Assembly (NCBI RefSeq): GCF_024297145.1
Contig: NZ_JANCTC010000011.1
Location: 62,001-126,000, forward strand
Direction of reading: 5' to 3'
DNA from: Mesorhizobium sp. LMG 17147
GTDB taxonomy: Bacteria; Pseudomonadota; Alphaproteobacteria; Rhizobiales; Rhizobiaceae
DNA length: 64,000 nucleotides
The notes under the pieces were generated by a model. It did no database searches. It was not told where the DNA came from and saw only the letters and a program-made list of their open reading frames with translations. Every line of letters begins with the position of its first letter. Within the stretch, counting starts at the first letter, position 1. The position numbers and the translations under genes are program-made. This document shows, in pieces, positions 53,172 through 59,928 of this stretch.

Positions 53172-54551
53172 TTAGAGTTCCACGGTCGCGAGCGCCGCCT
53201 CGGCTTCCGCGAACAGCTGCGCCTCGTCGAGCCCCGGGAACTCGCCCTTGGCCCAGACGATGCGGCCGTTGATCATGGTCATGTCGGTCGGCATGCCGAT
53301 GCCCACCTTGGCAAGCAGGCTCAGCGGATCGTGCCGCGTGCCGACATAGTCCATGCGCCGCGTATCGATGGCGAAAAGGTCGGCAGCCATGCCAGGCGTC
53401 AGCCTGCCGATGTCGCCGCGCCCGAGCAGCGCCGCGCCCCCCGTCGTCGCATAACCGAGAAAATCGGCCGGCGGCGGAACGGGATGGTCGCGTGTCGATG
53501 CCGACAGACATTGCAGCATGTAGGCGGAATGGATGCAGTGCATCAGGTTGGAATTGTCGTTCGAGGCTGCACCGTCGCAACCTAGTCCTATGCTGAGGCC
53601 GAAGGCCGACATCGCCGGGATATCGGTGATTTCGGCGCCGACGAGATAGACCGGCTCAGGGCAATGCGAAACGCCGGTGCCGCTTGAGGCCATCTTGCGC
53701 AGCTCGTCGTGGGTTAGCTCCCAGCAATGGGCATAGAAGGCATCCGGCCCGCAGAAGCCGATCTCCGCGCAGTAATCCACCGTCCGCATGCCGTGACGGT
53801 CCTCGATGACCGGGCTTTCGCCCTCGCCGACATGGGTATGCATACGCACCCCGCGATCACGCGCTAGCGCCACCGATTCCACGAAGGTCTCGCGATAGCA
53901 GTTGACTGGCTGGCAGGGCGCGACGGCCACCTGGCGCATGCTGAAAGGACCGGCATCATGATAGGCGTCGATCAGCCGGGCGCAATCGGCGATGAACTCG
54001 TCCGTCGTCTCCAGCATGGCGTCGGGAATGGTCGAGCCTTTCGATTTCGGTAGCGTGTTGCCGCCGCGTCCGGCATGGAAGCGCATACCGAGGAGTTCGG
54101 CTGCTTCGAACTGCCGGTCGATCAGCCGCTTGCCGGCCTTCCGCGGAAAACAATACTGATGGTCGAATGCGGCCGTGCAACCGTGCTTTATCAGCTCGGC
54201 CATGGCCGTGACCGAAGCGTGGTAGAAGCATTCCTCGGTCAGCCGCGAGAAAATGGGATAGATGCGGTCGAGCCATTCGATGACCGACAACTTCGTCCAG
54301 TCCAGATCGGCGCGGTTGCGCACGAAGCATTGAAAGAAGTGATGATGGGTGTTGACGAGGCCGGGATAGACGAACCAGCCGGCGGCGTCCTGCGTGACGG
54401 TCCCGACGGGCAACTCTCCCTTGTCGAGGCCTTCGCCGATGGCCCGTATCGCCGGGCCGTCGGTCAAGAGATCGACATTGCGCCGGATGTCCGGACCGTT
54501 GCCCTCGTCCACGATGACCGCTGCGCAGTTCTTCAGCAAGTGGCCCGCCAA
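53172..54551 (-). CDS. Amidohydrolase, probable 8-oxoguanine deaminase
   Basis: 459 residues of the AtzB/TrzN-like amidohydrolase superfamily. Zinc ligands and catalytic residues are visible: VNTHHHFFQCFVRNR (HxH), HTHVGEGES, YAHCWELTHDEL and GLGCDGAASND (Asp that binds the metal). The sequence VNTHHHFFQ with the 60-residue insert fits 8-oxoguanine deaminase, which makes uric acid and ammonia. Close relatives include hydroxydechloroatrazine hydrolase, so the substrate is an inference. Sits directly after the purine-type importer, in the same minus-strand run. Confidence 0.78.
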   Translation of the reverse strand: MAGHLLKNCAAVIVDEGNGPDIRRNVDLLTDGPAIRAIGEGLDKGELPVGTVTQDAAGWFVYPGLVNTHHHFFQCFVRNRADLDWTKLSVIEWLDRIYPIFSRLTEECFYHASVTAMAELIKHGCTAAFDHQYCFPRKAGKRLIDRQFEAAELLGMRFHAGRGGNTLPKSKGSTIPDAMLETTDEFIADCARLIDAYHDAGPFSMRQVAVAPCQPVNCYRETFVESVALARDRGVRMHTHVGEGESPVIEDRHGMRTVDYCAEIGFCGPDAFYAHCWELTHDELRKMASSGTGVSHCPEPVYLVGAEITDIPAMSAFGLSIGLGCDGAASNDNSNLMHCIHSAYMLQCLSASTRDHPVPPPADFLGYATTGGAALLGRGDIGRLTPGMAADLFAIDTRRMDYVGTRHDPLSLLAKVGIGMPTDMTMINGRIVWAKGEFPGLDEAQLFAEAEAALATVEL

Positions 54552-54552
54552 G

Positions 54553-55212
54553 TCACGCCTCGCCGGCTTCGAGGACGGGCTCGGGCTTCAGTTCGTGCAG
54601 CCGGTGGATGCCGGGCATCTCAATGAAGCCCTCGAGACTGCGGATCGCCCGCGACCAGAGCCGGATCGCGGGATAGGGGTCGAGCGAAACGCCGCCGTCC
54701 GGCGCCAGCGCCACATAGGGAAAGCAGGCGACGTCCGCGATCGTCGGCCGGTCCGACGCGAGGAAGCGCTGGCCGCGGATATGCTGTTCGACGAGGCCGG
54801 CTTCCAGCTCCCGCAGGGCCGCTATCCCCTGCCCATGCAGGGTGGCGATATCGCCCGGACGCAGCAGCATCTCGTGCAAGCGCGCCGCCCCCAGGCTGCC
54901 GGTCAGCCGATGCGAGAAGGAAAGCCATTGCTGGACGCGTGCCGCCTGCAGAGCAGTATCGTTGCCCAGCCATTGCGGTGCGGCCTTCGCGGCGAGATAG
55001 ACCAGCATGGCCGAGGATTCGGTCAGGACGAGGTCGCCATCCTCCAGGATCGGGATCGAACCCGCCGGATTGAGCGCCATGAGTTCGGGACCGCGATGCT
55101 CGGCGCCGGGATGGAAATCGACGGGGCGGATGTCAAGCTTCACGCCGGTCAGCGCCGCCATCAGGCGCGCCTTGTAGCAACTCGGGGACAGCACGTAGTC
55201 GTAGAGCTTCAT
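54553..55212 (-). CDS. Glutathione S-transferase family protein
   Basis: 219 residues. Thioredoxin-like N-domain (LYDYVLSPSCYKARLMAALT, then NPAGSIPILEDGDLVLTESS, the cis-Pro and Glu-Ser that bind glutathione) and an all-helical C-domain. It overlaps the Rieske oxygenase catalytic gene by four bases and follows the deaminase by one base, so it belongs to the operon. A role in opening or protecting a reactive purine oxidation product is possible but unproven. Confidence 0.85.
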   Translation of the reverse strand: MKLYDYVLSPSCYKARLMAALTGVKLDIRPVDFHPGAEHRGPELMALNPAGSIPILEDGDLVLTESSAMLVYLAAKAAPQWLGNDTALQAARVQQWLSFSHRLTGSLGAARLHEMLLRPGDIATLHGQGIAALRELEAGLVEQHIRGQRFLASDRPTIADVACFPYVALAPDGGVSLDPYPAIRLWSRAIRSLEGFIEMPGIHRLHELKPEPVLEAGEA

Positions 55213-56054
55213 TGCGCCACCAGTTGCGCGCCGTAGGTGTAGCCGTGGCGTTTCAGCCAGCGCCGGTAAGCAACCGATGTCAGGTCCGCCCTTGTGGGGA
55301 TCTCCATGCCCGGATCGAGCGGCAGCAGCCTCGGGATTTGGTTTTCGAGAATCGACCGGTCCTGAAGGAAGATCGTCTGCTGGAAATGGATCAGGTCTGC
55401 CATCGATGTTTCGTCGTCAAACAACGCCATCCACGGCCAGACGTCGCACAGGTCTTCGGCAAGCGGCTGCACGAAAAGCGTGATGACGTCCCATTCACCC
55501 GGGCGCGGCGGGCAGGTCTTGTAGAGGATCGAGCAGGTCGGCGCAGGCACGCGATACATGTATTCGGTGGTTATGCCGCCTTCCGCCGACTTGGCGGCCT
55601 GCGGCTGGTAGAACTTCACCTGGGTCGCCCAAACCTCGTCTTCGTCCTCCCGTATCTCGACCTTGTAGTTCGGGACTTCCGTGTGCGGTTCGGCCCCTAA
55701 TATGTCCGTATGCACGAAGGGGAAATGCGCAATGTCCAGGAAGTTCTCCACCGCGCGCAGCGGCGAGCAGCGCACGCGCACAACCCCGACATCGACGAGC
55801 CGGCGGCCCGGCTGATCAGCCTCGGGGATGGCAAAGAGCGCCTTTTGCGGGTCGCCGAGCGACGACCAGACATGGCCGTAGCGGATGCAGACCGGCAGGG
55901 CACGTCCGTTGCTGCCCGTAACCTTCGCGTTTCCGTCTGCGCCGAGCCTCACCCCGATCGGCTCGCCCATGAGCGCCGTCTGGCGCTCATGCGTGTCAAG
56001 CCGGCCGGCAAGGCCGACCGGATACCATTCGTCGATCATCGCGTTGCGGGTCAT
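55209..56054 (-). CDS. Rieske oxygenase catalytic half (mononuclear iron domain)
   Basis: 281 residues corresponding to the C-terminal catalytic domain of VanA-type ring-hydroxylating oxygenases. The iron site ENFLDIAHFPFVHTDILG supplies the two histidines after Asp (NxxDxxHxxxxH). The N-terminal 60 residues hold no C-x-H...C-x2-H cluster, so the Rieske centre is not in this polypeptide but in the next gene upstream. The stop of the Rieske gene overlaps its start by four bases (ATGA). Confidence 0.8.
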   Translation of the reverse strand: MTRNAMIDEWYPVGLAGRLDTHERQTALMGEPIGVRLGADGNAKVTGSNGRALPVCIRYGHVWSSLGDPQKALFAIPEADQPGRRLVDVGVVRVRCSPLRAVENFLDIAHFPFVHTDILGAEPHTEVPNYKVEIREDEDEVWATQVKFYQPQAAKSAEGGITTEYMYRVPAPTCSILYKTCPPRPGEWDVITLFVQPLAEDLCDVWPWMALFDDETSMADLIHFQQTIFLQDRSILENQIPRLLPLDPGMEIPTRADLTSVAYRRWLKRHGYTYGAQLVAQ

Positions 56055-56701
56055 TGGGCGACGTCACTGCGCAGAATATCCTCGGCCGTCCGCCGTAGCG
56101 TCTCGGCTGCCCTCGACGCAGCGATACGCTTGGCCGGACCAGTGCCTTCGTCGACCAGAACATGCATCAGCGTCCGCGCTTTCCCCTGGGGGGTCAGCAG
56201 CAGCCGTAGGGTCTGGGCATTTTGCGCGTAGTCGAGCAGGCCTCCGTCGGCCTTCGTACCGGCGGCCGCCTCCAGCGCGGCAATGCCCGCCTCTACTATC
56301 ATGGAGCGAAGAGGGGCCAGGCCGTCGAACCGCGGCGGCCGAGCGGTGGGTTCGCCTACGGAAATCCATATGATTCCGCCGCTGTCCTCGACGGGCTGTG
56401 TTGCGACACCAATCGTTTCCGGCGGCGTCAGGCCCGGATGGGCCGGAATGCGCAAGCAGTTTCCGGCCTGGGCATAGCTCCAACCGTGATAAATGCAGGA
56501 CAGGGCCTCACCGCGCACGAAACCACGGGAAAGGCGCATGCCGCGATGAGGGCATCTGTCCGCGAAGGCCGCCGCGCGGCCGGACCGGCTTCGCCAAAGG
56601 GCAATCGGTCCGACCGGGGTTTGCGCCGGCATTACGGTTCCCGCTGGCAAGTCCGCGGAGAGGGCAACTGGCATCCATGAGCCGGACGGATAGGGCAGCA
56701 T
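56051..56701 (-). CDS. Rieske [2Fe-2S] half of the same oxygenase
   Basis: 216 residues. The Rieske ligands are complete: RCPHRGMRLS (C-x-H) and SCIYHGWSYA (C-x2-H) within the first 80 residues. The C-terminal part is a poorly conserved alpha/beta extension without iron ligands. It and the following catalytic gene would make one oxygenase, as HpxD-like or VanA-like proteins have both on one chain. Normal electron-transfer partners (reductase, ferredoxin) are not adjacent. Confidence 0.8.
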   Translation of the reverse strand: MLPYPSGSWMPVALSADLPAGTVMPAQTPVGPIALWRSRSGRAAAFADRCPHRGMRLSRGFVRGEALSCIYHGWSYAQAGNCLRIPAHPGLTPPETIGVATQPVEDSGGIIWISVGEPTARPPRFDGLAPLRSMIVEAGIAALEAAAGTKADGGLLDYAQNAQTLRLLLTPQGKARTLMHVLVDEGTGPAKRIAASRAAETLRRTAEDILRSDVAQ

Positions 56702-56843
56702 GCATCAACCTTCGAACGACATCGACCCATCTTCCCAAATGCAGATTCGCGGTCAAGACATGACGATCAGTCCGATCACGTTTGCACAATATTTTCGCAC
56801 TGGCAACAATGCCCAAAAAAGAGGCAGAGACCCTGGTCCCAAC

Positions 56844-57113
56844 CTAGCCTGATTCGTTTTCTATCGGCGTCCGACGAATGGCCTCGACCCAGACATCGAT
56901 TGGTCCAAGAGAGCACCCCATCTCCATCATATCGACCAGTTCCGCAGGACCGGCAACGTCGAGTTCGATCCGGTCGGCACCGGCAACGAATATTGCCGGC
57001 GCGAGGCCGAGCTTGGCGGCATGACGCTCGATCCATGGAAGAAAGGATGCCGCTTTGACATCGCCGAGGATTGTCATGCGCTCGCGCGTAAAACGTCGAT
57101 CTTGCTCGTTCAT
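56844..57113 (-). CDS. Small acylphosphatase-like protein
   Basis: 89 residues, MNEQDRRFTRERMTILGDVK ... EAIRRTP. The alternation AIFVAGADRIELDVAGPAEL VDMMEMGCSLGPIDVWVEAI resembles the alpha/beta sandwich of acylphosphatases (the V.G.....V.A.G.AE.....F...C..GP..V.V pattern), but the catalytic Arg-Asn pair is not evident, so activity is doubtful. ATG at 57113 has GGG(T)CC upstream; the longer ORF starts with TTG. It could be the first gene of the purine operon, 142 bp upstream of the Rieske gene. Confidence 0.6.
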   Translation of the reverse strand: MNEQDRRFTRERMTILGDVKAASFLPWIERHAAKLGLAPAIFVAGADRIELDVAGPAELVDMMEMGCSLGPIDVWVEAIRRTPIENESG

Positions 57114-57507
57114 GAAGGACCCTAACAACGAAATTGATGTACAGATACGTCGTATCCAATCACGTGGCTAAGGGCGTGAAAAGGCGGGCGGATCTTTCGC
57201 CGACAAGAACGCTCGTCATCCTCGCCGACCGGTCAAGACCGGTCGCTTGCCGTCCCGATGCTCCTTGGTAAGCGACAGACCTTTGACCGGCCATGTCCGG
57301 TAGCCCGTCATCGAGGATGCGCTGCCAAACCGTCAGACGCTTGATCATGCCCTCGCCCCTGTTTGTCGTCGATGCATTGGCCGCTGCTCAGATTATCTGT
57401 ACTGCCAGCACTACGCCGACCAACGAACGTCCTCAACGGCGGGCACATCGTCCGGCCCACAAGATATCTGATTCTTGATCCACTGGCGGTCGATCGACGC
57501 CTGAGGC
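57114..57507. other. Gene-poor region upstream of the purine operon
   Basis: About 390 bp. It includes a 20-bp perfect palindrome (57226-57245, CGACCGGTC-AA-GACCGGTCG), a possible operator or hairpin, about 112 bp upstream of the small acylphosphatase-like gene. A 62-codon minus-strand ORF at 57160-57348 (MIKRLTVWQRILDDGLPDMA ...) with AGGGGCGAGGG in front of it is possible but unsupported. Confidence 0.45.
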
Positions 57508-58377
57508 TTACCGGATCGGCGTCTCGCCGCGAAACAGCGGCTGGTGCGCCCGCATCAAGGCGGCAATCCGCTCGGCGACTTTTCGTACCGGCGGCGAGTG
57601 ACGTTCCTCGTGATGGGTGACGATCCATTGGTCGGTTTCGAGCTCGGGGATAGGCTGAGCGACGCGAACCAGCCGCGGATCGCTGTCACCGACGAAGCAC
57701 GGAAAGACCGAAAGGCCGGCGCCGGCGGCCACCAGTTCACGCACCGCATGGGTGTTGTTGCCGCGTACGGCGATGCGGTCGCCGTGATGGGCTTGCAGCC
57801 AGCGCGCCGATGCAACGTTTGCGCCTTCGCCGGTGACGCCGACGAACAATCCAGCGGCGATGCCGTTGATCAGGTGACGTCCGGAATAAATGGCGTGAGC
57901 GACTTTGCCGCTGTGACGGCCGGCCAGCCACTGCTCGGTCGGACGCTCGCTGCGGATGCCGATGTCGGCGGCACGGCGGCCGATGTCGACCCGCTCGGTC
58001 GTGGTGACAAGCTCTACCCTTATGCCGTCATCGACCGTCCATATCTCGCCGATATGGGCGGAAACGAAGGCCGACGTCCATGGCCCGGCCGAGACGCGGA
58101 CAATGCGGTCGGGCAGGTTTCCCTCGCGCCAGCGCGTCAGCGACTGCATTGCCGCCTCGACGTCTTCGGCGCGTCGCAGCAGTTCCTCGCCGACCGGGGT
58201 CAGCCGGTAGCCGGTCTGCTGGCGCACGAACAGAGGTTCGCCGATCTGCTTTTCGAGCGCGGTGACGCGTCGTCCAAGGGTGGCTGCGCTGAGGCGCGTG
58301 GTTCCCGCCGCTGCGCTCAAGCCACCCAGCCGCGCAACGTCGAGAAACAACCTCAGATCGTCCCAGCCGATATCCAT
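57508..58377 (-). CDS. LysR-family transcriptional regulator
   Basis: 289 residues. N-terminal winged helix: WDDLRLFLDVARLGGLSAAA GTTRLSAATLGRRVTALEKQ and the GEPLFVRQQTGYRLTPVGEE wing, then a co-inducer domain. ATG at 58377 gives MDIGWDDLRLF, the family N-terminus; the long ORF beyond is not coding. Divergent from the DUF1127/aldo-keto reductase pair, so it may regulate these or the purine operon downstream of it. The ligand is unknown. Confidence 0.88.
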   Translation of the reverse strand: MDIGWDDLRLFLDVARLGGLSAAAGTTRLSAATLGRRVTALEKQIGEPLFVRQQTGYRLTPVGEELLRRAEDVEAAMQSLTRWREGNLPDRIVRVSAGPWTSAFVSAHIGEIWTVDDGIRVELVTTTERVDIGRRAADIGIRSERPTEQWLAGRHSGKVAHAIYSGRHLINGIAAGLFVGVTGEGANVASARWLQAHHGDRIAVRGNNTHAVRELVAAGAGLSVFPCFVGDSDPRLVRVAQPIPELETDQWIVTHHEERHSPPVRKVAERIAALMRAHQPLFRGETPIR

Positions 58378-58602
58378 TTTGCAGAAATGAAAAACTCCTT
58401 GCGACCGTGGCTGTAGCGCGAAGCGGGCATCGTGCGCAAGTATCGAGGCGTTGGACAATCCTGCCTGGCGGGACGTGACAAGCGCCTCCGCTGGCCAAGA
58501 AGCGACCTCAACCCTTTCGATCGCGCATGCGATTGGCGCAGATGTTTTGCGCTTCCGACCAACCCAGGCGCGCAGGCATTCTGCGGGCCAAAGGAGACGA
58601 TC

Positions 58603-58758
58603 ATGTTGGATGAACTTCGATACCGTTTCGCCCGCTGGATTGCCTATCGCCAGACGCTTGCGAGCTTGAGGCAGGCCCGGAACAGCACACTGGCTGATGC
58701 CGGCATTTCTCGCGAAGAGATCCGCGAACGTGCCCGCCACGCCAGCCTGCTTCGTTGA
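58603..58758 (+). CDS. DUF1127 small protein
   Basis: 51 residues, MLDELRYRFARWIAYRQTLA then SLRQARNSTLADAGISREEI with the DUF1127 core (W..YR.T...L..L....L.D.G..R..I). AAAGGAG lies seven bases upstream. DUF1127 proteins are short Arg-rich, sometimes RNA-binding, regulators of phosphate and carbon metabolism in alphaproteobacteria. Followed after ten bases by an aldo/keto reductase, probably in one operon. Confidence 0.8.
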   Translation: MLDELRYRFARWIAYRQTLASLRQARNSTLADAGISREEIRERARHASLLR

Positions 58759-58768
58759 GGAACCGGGC

Positions 58769-59752
58769 ATGCAGATGATGGAGCTTTGGGATGGCCGCTC
58801 GGTCCCGCGCATCGGCATCGGCACCTGGGCGGCGGGTGGCCCCGCGCGCTGGCGTGACACGGCGACAATCTATGGCGAGGTCGACGACATCAGGTCACAA
58901 GCCGCGCTGGCGATGGCCTATGACATCGGCGCGCGGGTGTTCGACACGGCTGCCGCCTATGGCGCCGGCAATGCCGAGCTGATCCTCGGGCGGGCGTTGA
59001 AGGGTAAGGACGAAGCCGTCATCGTCACCAAGGTCGGCTATTTCGGCGATCCCGAAACGCGCAAGATTGCTCCCGAGGACGCCTCTGCCGCAGCGATCCG
59101 GACATCGATCGACAATTCGCGGCAGCGCCTGCAGCGCGATTGTATCGACGTCGCGCTGCTACATATCAACGAGTATCCGATCGAGCGCGCCGGCGAGGTG
59201 TTCGATACGCTCGGCCTGTTGCGCCAGGAGGGCAAGATCGGCGGCTTCGGCTGGAGCACCGATCACCGCGAACGGCTTGCCGCCTACGCGCCGCGCGAGG
59301 GCTTCGTCGCCGTAGAGAACGACTTCAATGTGTTTACCCCGGCGAACGGGCTGATGGCCGTTGCGGCGCGCGAGAACCTCGTCTCGTTCAGCCGGCTGCC
59401 GCTGGCAATGGGGTTGCTCACCGGCAAATACACGCCGGCCATGCGGCTGCCCACCAACGATGTGCGCGGCGGCAATGCCGAATGGATGGTATTTTTCAGG
59501 GATGGCGCCGCCAACCCGCACTATCTGTCAAGGCTCTCGGCAATCCGCGACCTGCTCACGTCGGGCGGACGCACGCTTGCGCAGGGCGCGCTCGGCTGGA
59601 TCCTCGCCAAGTCGGCAATCGCGCTGCCGGTTCCCGGCTTCACGCGGCCCGAGCAGGTCGAGGACAATCTCGGTGCGTTGGAAAAAGGGCCGCTGCCGGC
59701 AGCGGTGATGGCCGAGATCGACGCCGTGCTGAAAATTGCCGAGACCGCTTAG
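58769..59752 (+). CDS. Aldo/keto reductase
   Basis: NADP-dependent TIM-barrel oxidoreductase of 327 residues. Catalytic tetrad: Asp and Tyr in VFDTAAAYGAGNAELILGRA, Lys in VIVTKVGYFG and His in ALLHINEYP. C-terminal cofactor-binding motif is VPGFTRPEQVEDNLGA. ATG at 58769 with GAGG upstream is used rather than 58697, which would overlap the DUF1127 gene. Likely related to L-fucose/D-threo-aldose dehydrogenases; substrate not deducible. Confidence 0.88.
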   Translation: MQMMELWDGRSVPRIGIGTWAAGGPARWRDTATIYGEVDDIRSQAALAMAYDIGARVFDTAAAYGAGNAELILGRALKGKDEAVIVTKVGYFGDPETRKIAPEDASAAAIRTSIDNSRQRLQRDCIDVALLHINEYPIERAGEVFDTLGLLRQEGKIGGFGWSTDHRERLAAYAPREGFVAVENDFNVFTPANGLMAVAARENLVSFSRLPLAMGLLTGKYTPAMRLPTNDVRGGNAEWMVFFRDGAANPHYLSRLSAIRDLLTSGGRTLAQGALGWILAKSAIALPVPGFTRPEQVEDNLGALEKGPLPAAVMAEIDAVLKIAETA

Positions 59753-59784
59753 GGTGTGGCGGCGCCGAAATTCGCATTGGCGAT

Positions 59785-59928
59785 ATGCCGGCCAACTCCG
59801 ATCTGTCTGATGTCAGCCGATATCATATCTTCCTTGATCAAGCTTCCGTGGCGCAATTGAACAAGGACGGAGCGGCGGACACGCTCGAGTTGAAGGTCCG
59901 CCGCTCTGGTTTTCAGATCAAAGAGTGA
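59785..59928 (+). CDS. Possible 47-codon ORF
   Basis: MPANSDLSDVSRYHIFLDQA then SVAQLNKDGAADTLELKVRR has ordinary composition but no Shine-Dalgarno and no recognisable family; it overlaps the end of the large minus-strand gene by 16 bp. Weak candidate only. Confidence 0.3.
   Translation: MPANSDLSDVSRYHIFLDQASVAQLNKDGAADTLELKVRRSGFQIKE

Noticed and set aside
54075..55236. Plus-strand ORFs of 180-280 aa across the deaminase and GST genes
   Set aside because: Antisense of recognised families, without domains or start signals.
58769..59928. A 262-aa ORF at 59140-59928 overlapping the aldo/keto reductase
   Set aside because: Out-of-frame copy of the aldo/keto reductase; only the last 47 codons lie outside it and are listed separately as a weak candidate.
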